Of a DNA stretch of 64,000 nucleotides, positions 43,151-50,490 are shown in pieces. The DNA comes from Roseburia sp. AF12-17LB (lineage in GTDB: Bacteria > Bacillota > Clostridia > Lachnospirales > Lachnospiraceae): contig NZ_QUHR01000001.1 of assembly GCF_003479605.1 (NCBI RefSeq), positions 524,325-588,324 on the forward strand, given 5' to 3'. Numbering within the stretch: position 1 is the stretch's first letter; every line of letters begins with the position of its first letter. The notes beneath the pieces are model-generated. The model was not told where the DNA came from. It made no database searches and worked only from the letters and a program-made list of their open reading frames with translations. The position numbers and the translations under genes are program-made.

Positions 43151-44288
43151 CAATAATAAGAAAAAACTGGATTTTGCACCGGTAAGACGAAAAATATTTT
43201 CCCGGATTGTATTACTGATGGCAGGAGCTTTCTTTGGCATCTGGTTTCTCTACCAGTATGTGCTGCAGGGCAGATTTGCGGATGGAATTGTAAGGTTTCT
43301 TTATGATTTTACCAGCATGACTTATGAAGATGCGAGAGATTTCTATTGGCATAATATCGGAAATCACTTCGAACTGATTTTCTTTGGGGCAATTGCACTG
43401 GTATTCTGTCTGATGTTTTATTTCTTTTTAAATTCATTTACAAAATATTTTCAGGAAATTGATAATGGAATCAATGCATTGGTGCATCATGATGGCAGAC
43501 AGATCCGCATGTCGAAGGAAATGGCTGCCATGGAAGAAAAGTTAAACAGCGTGAATGCAACTTTAAACCGGCAGCTTTATGATATTCAGATGGCAGAGAA
43601 GAAGAAGGATGAGTTGGTATTGTATCTTGCCCACGATATCCGGACGCCGCTTACCTCTGTGATTGGGTATCTGAAATTATTAGAGGAGATGCCGGATATT
43701 TCAAAAGAGCAGCAGGATAAATTTATCCATGTCACCCTGGACAAAGCACTGAGACTGGAAGTTCTGGTGAATGAATTTTTTGACATCACCCGTTTTAACC
43801 GGCAGGATATTGAACTGGCAACGACAGAGATAGATCTTTATTATATGCTGATGCAGCTGTCGGATGAAGTGTACCCGCTTCTTGCACCGGAACATAAGAA
43901 AGTGGAAATACAGGCTGATGAAAACTGCAAAGTATATGGGGATGCAGATAAGCTGGCGCGGATTTTTAATAACATATTAAAAAATGCCATTGCCTACAGC
44001 AATCCGGACAGTACCATTGTCATTTCCGCATGGGAGGAGCCACCGGGAACCGTTATCCTGTTCAGTAATCAGGGGCAGACAATATCACCGGAAGAACAGC
44101 AGCGTATTTTTGACAAATTCTATCGGCGGGATGAAGCGAGACAGACCAACAGCGGAGGAGCGGGTCTGGGACTTGCCATCGCAAAAGAACTGGTGGATCT
44201 GCATGGAGGAACCATCCGTGTAATGAGTGAAAACGGCCGGACAACATTTAAGGTCTGCCTGCCGAGACGAAAAATGCCGACAGCTTAG
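43140..44288 (+). CDS. Sensor histidine kinase, VanS-like
   Basis: Membrane sensor kinase paired with the upstream regulator. I choose TTG 43140 (begins before K-D-D-N-N-K-K-K-L-D-F), preceded by a GGGAGTGGGA stretch; a GTG at 43092 is an alternative that would overlap the regulator gene more. Two helices at about 20-40 and 80-105 flank an extracellular loop of about 40 residues. Then a HAMP-like linker, HisKA with phospho-His in LAHDIRTPLTSVIGYL, and HATPase with NNILKNAIAYSNPDS (N box), FDKFYRRDEARQ (F box) and SGGAGLGLAIAKELVDLHGG (G boxes). The match to VanS of the VanG type is by eye; the signal is unknown. Confidence 0.9.
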   Translation: MKDDNNKKKLDFAPVRRKIFSRIVLLMAGAFFGIWFLYQYVLQGRFADGIVRFLYDFTSMTYEDARDFYWHNIGNHFELIFFGAIALVFCLMFYFFLNSFTKYFQEIDNGINALVHHDGRQIRMSKEMAAMEEKLNSVNATLNRQLYDIQMAEKKKDELVLYLAHDIRTPLTSVIGYLKLLEEMPDISKEQQDKFIHVTLDKALRLEVLVNEFFDITRFNRQDIELATTEIDLYYMLMQLSDEVYPLLAPEHKKVEIQADENCKVYGDADKLARIFNNILKNAIAYSNPDSTIVISAWEEPPGTVILFSNQGQTISPEEQQRIFDKFYRRDEARQTNSGGAGLGLAIAKELVDLHGGTIRVMSENGRTTFKVCLPRRKMPTA

Positions 44289-44333
44289 AAACGCCGGTTG
44301 TATTTTTAGGTGTATTATTTTATAATATTCGTT

Positions 44334-45827
44334 ATGAGTAAAGAAGAAAAAAAGCTAAGACAACAAAATAAAGAGAAGATAAAGCAGGAGAAAGCTTTCG
44401 CTAAAGCAGAAAGCAAACAGGAGAAAGCCGCTGCCAAAGCAGAAAGCAAACAGGAAAAGCAGGCTGTCAAAGAGCAGAGCCGGCACGAAAAAGCCGCTTC
44501 AAAGGAATTGGAAAAGCAGGAGAAGCAGCAGCGGAAAGCAGAAGATAATAAGCGCCGTCATACCGATATCAAATGGGACCGGCTGGATAATACGGCACAT
44601 CTTTTTCCGGTCATTGCAGGAGAATCAATGAGCAATGTGTACCGGATTGCAGTTACCTTAAAGGAAGAGGTGCAGCCGGAGTATCTGCAGCAGGCACTGG
44701 ATATCGTACTTCCAAAATTTCCGGGCTTTAACTTAAGACTGCGTCAGGGGATTTTCTGGTATTATTTTGAAGAAAATGGCAAAAGTGCTCCAAGAGTACA
44801 GGAAGAAAGACATTTTCCATGCCGTTTTATCAGACAGAATAAGAACCACAGCTATCTTTTCCGGGTAACTTATTATAAATGCCGGATTAACCTTGAGGTT
44901 TTTCATGTACTGACAGATGGCATGGGCGGAATCAATTTCTTAAAGGAGCTGACCTATCAGTATTTAAGACTGGTGCATCCAAAGCTTAAGGAGAAACTGG
45001 GAGATAAGTTAAGCAGCGACACATCCATGAATCGTGAGGACAGCTTCCTTAAAAATTACAAGCACAGCTATGCCAAGGGATATAAGACAAAGAAAGCATA
45101 TCTTATCAAAGGGGAAAAATTACGAACCGATGAATTTGGAGTGATTCATGGATTTGTAAAGATTCCGGCATTGAAAGGGGTATGTCATAAATATGGTGTC
45201 AGCATCAATGAGTATCTGGTTGCGGCATTTGCTTACAGCGTATATCGGGAATATCTGCATGGTATGCCGGACAAACGTCCGATTCGTGTAGCGGTTCCGG
45301 TGAATTTAAGACCATATTTTAATTCCATTACCACCAAGAACTTTTTTACGGTAGTATCTGCAGAGTTTGAACCGGTGGAGGATTCCTATACGTTTGAAGA
45401 AGTATTGAAGATTACTACAGAGAGTCTTCATCAACAGATTAATAAAGAGCATTTAGAGGAACTGTTTTCCTATAATGTTTCCAATGAAAAATTATTGGTT
45501 GCAAGAGCAGTACCGCTGTTTTTGAAAAATATTGCCATGCGTTATGTGTATACATCGGCAGCACTGGCAAATACATCCACTGTAACCAACATTGGAAATG
45601 TGAAAGTGGAAGAGGATTACCAGCCATATATCAAGATGTTTTATGCATTCCTTGCCATGTCAAAGGGACAGAATATCAAAGGAACGATTTGTTCCTATCA
45701 GGATACGCTGGCATTTACCTTTAGTTCTGTTTTAAAAGATACATCCCTGCAGCGTGGATTTTTCCGAAAACTGTCAGAGGATGGTCTGAATGTGGAAATA
45801 GAAAGTAATGGTGTGTATTATGAGTAA
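44334..45827 (+). CDS. HxxxDG acyltransferase / condensation-domain-like protein with charged N terminus
   Basis: A 497-residue protein of the CoA-dependent acyltransferase superfamily (condensation domains, alcohol acetyltransferases). The catalytic motif HVLTDGMGG is present (His191, Asp195, Gly196). Typical flanking parts are the N-terminal strand pair, YLVAAFAYSVY and the VPVNLRPYF bridge region. Residues 1-70 are a repetitive Lys/Glu/Gln/Ala-rich helix (KQEKAAAKAESKQEK type), likely a coiled coil. ATG 44334 starts at M-S-K-E-E-K-K; the ATG-like codon at 44310 is rejected because no ribosome binding site is near. The acyl donor and acceptor are unknown. The next gene overlaps by 8 bp. Confidence 0.8.
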   Translation: MSKEEKKLRQQNKEKIKQEKAFAKAESKQEKAAAKAESKQEKQAVKEQSRHEKAASKELEKQEKQQRKAEDNKRRHTDIKWDRLDNTAHLFPVIAGESMSNVYRIAVTLKEEVQPEYLQQALDIVLPKFPGFNLRLRQGIFWYYFEENGKSAPRVQEERHFPCRFIRQNKNHSYLFRVTYYKCRINLEVFHVLTDGMGGINFLKELTYQYLRLVHPKLKEKLGDKLSSDTSMNREDSFLKNYKHSYAKGYKTKKAYLIKGEKLRTDEFGVIHGFVKIPALKGVCHKYGVSINEYLVAAFAYSVYREYLHGMPDKRPIRVAVPVNLRPYFNSITTKNFFTVVSAEFEPVEDSYTFEEVLKITTESLHQQINKEHLEELFSYNVSNEKLLVARAVPLFLKNIAMRYVYTSAALANTSTVTNIGNVKVEEDYQPYIKMFYAFLAMSKGQNIKGTICSYQDTLAFTFSSVLKDTSLQRGFFRKLSEDGLNVEIESNGVYYE

Positions 45828-46485
45828 ATGTAAGAACTGTAATGTGGAAATCTTAGACGACAGCCAGATTTGTCCGCTGTGCCACAGTGTATTAGAAGAG
45901 GGAAAAGAGGGCTGCAATTCCTATCCGGATGCATGGATTCCCACCAGAAGATTAAAATGTGTGACAAATATTATATTCTTTCTGGTGTTATTAGGCAGTG
46001 TGGCAGCAGGCTATCTTAATTATATCTGGTATCAGGGAAAACTCTGGAGCCTGATTGCAATCGCAGGTCTTTGGTATCTGTTCCTGATTTTCCGGCTGGA
46101 TATTTTAAGCAATAGTGGATACCGGACGAAAATCATAGCAACTACATTATCCGGAATTTTATATGTGATTCTGATTGACTGGATAGTGGGATTCCATGGC
46201 TGGTCGGTTAATTATGTGCTTCCAGCAGGCATTATGCTGTTAGATGCAGGTATTGTTCTGCTCATGATTATCAATTCCAGAAACTGGCAGAGTTATCTGA
46301 TGTTCCAGTTATTTGGAATTGTATGCAGCCTGATACCGCTGCTTTTGATAGCACTTCACATCGTGACCCATCCGGGCTTAAGTGAACTGGCATTTGGAAT
46401 ATCGGTATTTTTATTCCTCGGAACGCTGATTATCGGTGACCGCAGAGCCAGACTAGAGTTAAAGAGAAGATTTCATGTAAGGTGA
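45820..46485 (+). CDS. Zinc-ribbon membrane protein, DUF6320-like
   Basis: A 221-residue protein with an N-terminal four-Cys zinc ribbon (CKNC-x12-CPLC, residues 4-23) on the cytoplasmic side and five or six hydrophobic helices (about 50-215). I recall this architecture as DUF6320; no enzymatic motif is visible. It overlaps the acyltransferase gene by 8 bp and the hydrolase gene by none (3 bp apart), so the three proteins probably act together. ATG 45820 gives a start directly at M-S-K-C-K; the ATG at 45808 (4 residues longer) is possible. Confidence 0.75.
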   Translation: MSKCKNCNVEILDDSQICPLCHSVLEEGKEGCNSYPDAWIPTRRLKCVTNIIFFLVLLGSVAAGYLNYIWYQGKLWSLIAIAGLWYLFLIFRLDILSNSGYRTKIIATTLSGILYVILIDWIVGFHGWSVNYVLPAGIMLLDAGIVLLMIINSRNWQSYLMFQLFGIVCSLIPLLLIALHIVTHPGLSELAFGISVFLFLGTLIIGDRRARLELKRRFHVR

Positions 46486-46487
46486 TT

Positions 46488-47405
46488 ATGGAAGAAAGTA
46501 AGACGAGTGTACAGGGCAGAGTCATCCGTGACCTAATTGCCCGTTTTGCAAGTGATAACTTGATAGGAAGAAAATTAAAGACCGGAGAGCTTCGTAAGAA
46601 AATGGTGGAACCGGCGTGGAAATGCCCGGACTGTTTTCTGATGCAGAAAATTAAGATGCCACAGTTTGAAATGGAGCTTTTAACCTCCATGCAGAATCCA
46701 AGGGAAGATAAAGTAGTTCTGCAGCTGCATGGTGGCGGGTATATTGGAAAAATGCGAAATGCCTACCGTACCTTTGCCGGACTTTACAGTGAGGTGGGAA
46801 AAGGAATCAGTGTGCTGACCATCGATTACCGCGTGGCACCAGAGCATCCTTTCCCGGCAGCATTGGAAGATACGGTGGAAGCCTATGAATGGCTGCTAAG
46901 CTGTGGATTTAAGCCGGAACAGATTATTGTGGCAGGTGATTCTGCCGGAGGTGGACTGGCATTGGCACTTTGCATGTACTTAAAGGATCATGGGAAAGCA
47001 CTTCCCTGCGGACTGATTGCCATGTCTCCCTGGACAGATCTGACTGCCAGCGGTGAATCCTATGATACGAATTATGAGCGGGACCCGTTATTTGGAAATA
47101 CAAGGGACAGTCTCATTTATAATAAGGATTATGTGGGAGACGCAGACGAAACGAATCCTTATATTTCACCGTTGTTTGGTGACTTCATAGGATTTCCACC
47201 AATGCTGATTCAGGTTGGTTCTTATGAGATGCTTTTAAGTGATTCCACATCCGTAGCAGAGAAGGCAAAGAAGCAGGGCGTAAAAGTCCGCTTAAGCATT
47301 TACGAAGGAATGTTTCATGTGTTCCAGATGGCAATGCTTATGATGCCGGAATCCAAGCGGGCATGGGCTGAAGTCGGCAAATTCATTGAGATGATTTCGG
47401 AATAA
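46488..47405 (+). CDS. Alpha/beta hydrolase, hormone-sensitive-lipase type
   Basis: A 305-residue esterase of the HSL/alpha-beta hydrolase 3 family. Oxyanion-hole motif HGGGY (His81), nucleophile elbow GDSAGGG (Ser152), acid in the later QVGSYEMLLSDS region, and catalytic His in GMFHVFQ. AAGGTGA before ATG 46488 is the ribosome binding site. Third gene of the acyltransferase/DUF6320 operon; the set suggests making and removing an ester on a lipid-like or other hydrophobic acceptor. No signal peptide, so it acts in the cytosol. A bidirectional terminator follows. Confidence 0.88.
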   Translation: MEESKTSVQGRVIRDLIARFASDNLIGRKLKTGELRKKMVEPAWKCPDCFLMQKIKMPQFEMELLTSMQNPREDKVVLQLHGGGYIGKMRNAYRTFAGLYSEVGKGISVLTIDYRVAPEHPFPAALEDTVEAYEWLLSCGFKPEQIIVAGDSAGGGLALALCMYLKDHGKALPCGLIAMSPWTDLTASGESYDTNYERDPLFGNTRDSLIYNKDYVGDADETNPYISPLFGDFIGFPPMLIQVGSYEMLLSDSTSVAEKAKKQGVKVRLSIYEGMFHVFQMAMLMMPESKRAWAEVGKFIEMISE

Positions 47406-47462
47406 AAATCCGCTGTATCGGAAAAGACTGATTAAAATGTCTTAACCGGGACAGCGGATTTT
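47405..47462. terminator. Terminator between the hydrolase and phosphofructokinase genes
   Basis: 12-bp stem (47405-47416 with 47451-47462) with A-run on the left and T-run on the right, between convergent genes. Confidence 0.85.
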
Positions 47463-47476
47463 GAATATGCGGGTAA

Positions 47477-48718
47477 CTAACGTTTGTTAGTCAGGTGTGA
47501 CACGTTCATATAATTTGGCAGTCCATTTTCGTAGGAAATGGAAGTCTCGCCCTGAATCAGTGGGAGAAGATATTCAACCATTTCTTCAGTAACATCATTT
47601 CCGCGCTCGTTAATCCATGCTCTCGGAACGGATTTTGCTTCATTCGCAATGTTCTTGATTTCTGCATAACCATATTCGATGGTATATGGTGCATTGGAAG
47701 TACGGTTCATGGTTACCATGGAAGCGGTAATGCCCTGTTTTGCAAACGCAACAGCATGTTCACCGGAAGCAACTGCTTCATTTAAATCGGTGGCAGAAGA
47801 AAGGTGGGCAGCGCAACGTTGTAATACATTTACTTCTACAGAACGGACTTTTACGTTGATATTGTCTTTGATCAGATATTCCAATGCTTTACCGGCACCG
47901 CTTAACTGGCTGTGACCGAAGGTATCTTCCATGCTTTCTCCAGCACAGATATAATTGCCTTCTGCATCATGAATTCCTTCAGATACCGCAATGATAATAT
48001 TGTTGTGTTCCTCTAAGAGCGCACGCACATCTGTTAAGAACTCCTCCTTGTCAAAATTGCATTCCGGAAGATAAATAAGATGCGGTGCATCGCTGTATTC
48101 ATTTCTGGCAAGGGCGGAAGCGGCGGTCAGCCAGCCGGCATCGCGTCCCATAATTTCTACGATTGTTACACTCTTTACGGCATAGATAAATGTATCATGT
48201 GCAATTTCAAGTAAAGAAGATGCAATATATTTGGCGGCGGAACCAAATCCCGGAGTGTGGTCTGTTACCATCAGGTCATTATCGATGGTCTTTGGAATAC
48301 CAATAATGCGGACATTGCTTCCGATTCGCTCGGCATATTCGGAAAGCTTTAATACGGTATCCATGGAATCATTTCCGCCGATATAGAAGAATGCACCGAT
48401 ATTCAGCTTTTCAAACTGCTTGAAAATATAGTTATAAGAAGAATCATCATCCATAAAATCCGGCAGCTTAAAACGGCAGGAACCAAGGTACATTGCCGGT
48501 GTGTGAATCAGACGCTCTAATGCATTTTCGTCCGCTTCCATAATTTCGGAAAGGTTAAGATAATGTTCATTTAAAATACCTAAGATTCCATTTACGGAAC
48601 CGTAAACAGTGCCATAGCAGCCGGCAGCACCTTTAATGACACCGGCAAGGCTTGCATTTATTGCAACAGTTGGTCCGCCGGACTGGGCAACCATGCAGTT
48701 TTGAATCGATGTATTCAT
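47477..48718 (-). CDS. 6-phosphofructokinase, probably PPi-dependent type
   Basis: Glycolytic enzyme that phosphorylates fructose 6-phosphate, 413 residues. Start at 48718, 6 bp after AAAGGAG (48725-48731) on the minus strand; the longer frame to 48742 is rejected. Motifs: VAQSGGPTVAINASL at the N terminus, YIGGNDSMDT, and IPKTIDND. The Lys in PKTIDND (Gly in ATP-dependent enzymes) and the Asn in GGND point to use of pyrophosphate instead of ATP, following the known rule for this family. The length (longer than the 320-residue ATP enzyme) also fits. It is likely the only gene in its transcript. Confidence 0.88.
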   Translation of the reverse strand: MNTSIQNCMVAQSGGPTVAINASLAGVIKGAAGCYGTVYGSVNGILGILNEHYLNLSEIMEADENALERLIHTPAMYLGSCRFKLPDFMDDDSSYNYIFKQFEKLNIGAFFYIGGNDSMDTVLKLSEYAERIGSNVRIIGIPKTIDNDLMVTDHTPGFGSAAKYIASSLLEIAHDTFIYAVKSVTIVEIMGRDAGWLTAASALARNEYSDAPHLIYLPECNFDKEEFLTDVRALLEEHNNIIIAVSEGIHDAEGNYICAGESMEDTFGHSQLSGAGKALEYLIKDNINVKVRSVEVNVLQRCAAHLSSATDLNEAVASGEHAVAFAKQGITASMVTMNRTSNAPYTIEYGYAEIKNIANEAKSVPRAWINERGNDVTEEMVEYLLPLIQGETSISYENGLPNYMNVSHLTNKR

Positions 48719-48891
48719 AGTCAGACTCCTTTGTGATTTCAAAGATTTGTGTTAGGATATATAAAAAAGTTATAGTTATTATAAGAAAATATCCTACAAG
48801 AATAACTATATATGATAGAATCGGAAAAGGCAAGACTAATCCGGCGGGAGTGGGAAGAACCGCAAGAAAAAATAAAGGAAAGGCAAAAGAG

Positions 48892-49929
48892 ATGGAAAAT
48901 TGTATGCTCTGCCCAAGAGAATGTGGCGTAAATCGTAAAAAAGGTGAAATGGGAGTCTGCGGTCAGACAGCAGTTATAAAGGCTGCAAGAGCAGCACTTC
49001 ATATGTGGGAAGAACCGTGTATTTCCGGGCAGAATGGCTCCGGAACGGTATTTTTCAGCGGCTGTAATTTAGGCTGTATCTTCTGCCAGAATCACAATAT
49101 TGCCACAGGAAAAGCTGGAATTGAAATAAGTATAGAGCGGCTGGCAGAAATTTTCCTGGAATTGCAGGAAAAGGGTGCAAATAATATCAATCTGGTAACG
49201 GCAGGACATTTTGTACCACAGGTGGTTGAAGCACTGAAGCTGGCAAAGCAGCAGGGACTTTATCTTCCGGTTGTTTATAATACCAGCTCCTATGAAAAGG
49301 TGGAAACACTTCGCCTGTTAGAGGGTTATGTGGATATTTATCTTCCTGATTTAAAATATGTTGACAGCGCAATCAGCAGCAGGTATTCCCATGCAGCGGA
49401 CTATTTTACTTGTGCCAGTGCAGCAATTGCAGAAATGGTGCGGCAGGTAGGCGAGCCGGAATTTGTTTTCGAACGGGCAGCAGGCAAAGAAGGCAGCAGC
49501 GTAGAATTTCCGGCAGATGAGAAAAAGAAAATTTCGGAACAGCAGAATAATATGATATTTGACGCAGCAGAATATCAGGAGCGCAGCGAAGCCGGGGAGC
49601 CTCTTCTGATGAGAAAAGGCGTCATTGTGCGCCATCTTGTTATGCCGGACTGTGTGGAAGATTCCAAGCGTGTGATATCTTATCTTTTTAAGACCTATGG
49701 CGGTCAGATTTTTATCAGCATTATGAATCAGTATACGCCGCTGCCACAGTGCAGGGAGTATCCGGAATTAAGCCGCCGGGTAACGGAAGCGGAATATGAT
49801 GCGGTGGTGGATTATGCGATTGAACTTGGTATTGAGAATGGTTTTATCCAAGAAGGGGATGTGGCAGAGGAGAGTTTTATCCCGGAGTTTGATGGAGAAG
49901 GGATTGTACGGAAAGATGAAGATAGATAA
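48892..49929 (+). CDS. Radical SAM protein, PflX-like (COG1313 type)
   Basis: A 345-residue radical SAM enzyme of the pyruvate formate-lyase activase-like PflX group, of unknown substrate. The 4Fe-4S/SAM site is CNLGCIFC (Cys58, Cys62, Cys65). A further N-terminal Cys cluster is CMLCPRECGVNR with CGQ later. Residues about 175-240 contain an insertion rich in Lys/Glu/Ser (FERAAGKEGSSVEFPADEKK) that I do not expect in the shortest PflX proteins. ATG 48892 is used because AAAGGAAAGG lies upstream and residues before it look non-coding; the frame itself is open from 48733. The gene diverges from the phosphofructokinase. Confidence 0.85.
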   Translation: MENCMLCPRECGVNRKKGEMGVCGQTAVIKAARAALHMWEEPCISGQNGSGTVFFSGCNLGCIFCQNHNIATGKAGIEISIERLAEIFLELQEKGANNINLVTAGHFVPQVVEALKLAKQQGLYLPVVYNTSSYEKVETLRLLEGYVDIYLPDLKYVDSAISSRYSHAADYFTCASAAIAEMVRQVGEPEFVFERAAGKEGSSVEFPADEKKKISEQQNNMIFDAAEYQERSEAGEPLLMRKGVIVRHLVMPDCVEDSKRVISYLFKTYGGQIFISIMNQYTPLPQCREYPELSRRVTEAEYDAVVDYAIELGIENGFIQEGDVAEESFIPEFDGEGIVRKDEDR

Positions 49930-49944
49930 TTAAAAACGAACTTA

Positions 49945-49973
49945 TTGAACATATGTTCTTCACATGGTATAAT
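49945..49973 (+). promoter_or_regulatory. Toxin promoter with an embedded LexA-type box
   Basis: TTGAAC (49945-49950), 17 bp, TATAAT (49968-49973). The palindrome GAACATATGTTC (49947-49958) overlaps the -35 and fits the Gram-positive LexA consensus GAAC-N4-GTTC exactly. Confidence 0.8.
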
Positions 49974-50056
49974 ATTAATGTATAATTGAAAAAGAAAGCA
50001 GGATGTGTTTTCCGATTATTAGATGCCCTCTAGTTGGTAAAGGAGGGTGATGCCCT

Positions 50057-50143
50057 ATGAACACAATAGAAGTTCTTACTTTGTTGCTAGTAATATTCGC
50101 GGCGCTATCTTACATAGATAATCATAATAATAAAAAGAAATAG
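50057..50143 (+). CDS. Type I toxin, small hydrophobic holin-like peptide, 28 residues
   Basis: A very short gene: ATG 50057, stop 50141-50143, with a strong AGGAGGG site (50041-50047) 9 bp upstream. The peptide starts MNTIEVLTLLLVIFAALSYI (one membrane segment) and ends in a polar, basic tail N-N-K-K-K. This is the pattern of BsrG/TxpA/Hol-Tox type I toxins, which insert into the membrane. The 5' region carries GCCCTCT (50025-50031), which can pair with the ribosome binding site and lower translation. A convergent antisense RNA overlaps its 3' end. The promoter carries a LexA-type box. Confidence 0.8.
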   Translation: MNTIEVLTLLLVIFAALSYIDNHNNKKK

Positions 50144-50225
50144 CATCCCACTCGTCCAAAAGTAGATGCTATTTCAAAAATAGTTTTCACTGAGGGCAAA
50201 TCGGAGCATATCCGATTACCTTTCT
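50132..50225 (-). ncRNA. Predicted antisense RNA antitoxin
   Basis: Minus-strand promoter TTGAAA (50255-50260), 17 bp, TATAAT (50232-50237), predicts a start near 50225. An 11-bp terminator stem (50165-50175 with 50137-50147) followed by a T-run on the minus strand ends it near 50132. The roughly 94-base RNA would be complementary to the toxin stop codon and 3' region. Promoter and terminator are both near-ideal; transcription itself is inferred. Confidence 0.75.
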
Positions 50226-50231
50226 AAGTAA

Positions 50232-50260
50232 ATTATACACTAGGGTACTTGGCTTTTCAA
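50232..50260 (-). promoter_or_regulatory. Promoter of the antisense antitoxin RNA
   Basis: On the minus strand: TTGAAA, 17 bp, TATAAT. The -35 lies in the loop and right arm of the toxin mRNA terminator (50243-50272), so the two elements share bases. Confidence 0.78.
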
Positions 50261-50272
50261 GTACCCTTTTTT
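50243..50272 (+). terminator. Terminator of the toxin mRNA
   Basis: Perfect 9-bp stem GGGTACTTG/CAAGTACCC (50243-50251 with 50258-50266) and a T-run. Repeat copy 3 starts immediately after. Confidence 0.92.
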
Positions 50273-50396
50273 ACTTTACAGGAAATTGCTTTCCTGTAAA
50301 GTAAAAAACGCTCCGCGAGGATGCGCACTGCGGCGTATAAGGTAGATGCCGCAAGCGACCGCCGCAGGCGCGAGAATGTGCCAAGGCACATTCTTT
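50273..50396 (+). repeat. Terminator-tail repeat, copy 3
   Basis: Most intact copy: 13-bp hairpin (50273-50285 with 50290-50302), internal CTGCGGCG/CGCCGCAG stem, and terminal perfect palindrome GAATGTGCC-AA-GGCACATTC (50374-50393). It begins right at the T-run of the toxin terminator. Same family as 22327, 27442 and 51896. Confidence 0.93.
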
Positions 50397-50432
50397 ATTC
50401 TCGGGCAGATTCTCCCTAAATGATAAAAAATC

Positions 50433-50460
50433 TTGACATCTTCCGCAAAAGTTCTATAAT
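50433..50460 (+). promoter_or_regulatory. Promoter of the acyltransferase/acylphosphatase unit
   Basis: TTGACA (50433-50438), 16 bp, TATAAT (50455-50460), both consensus, 30 bp before the start codon. Confidence 0.85.
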
Positions 50461-50490
50461 ACATTTTCGGTAATGCGAGGATGTAGAAAG

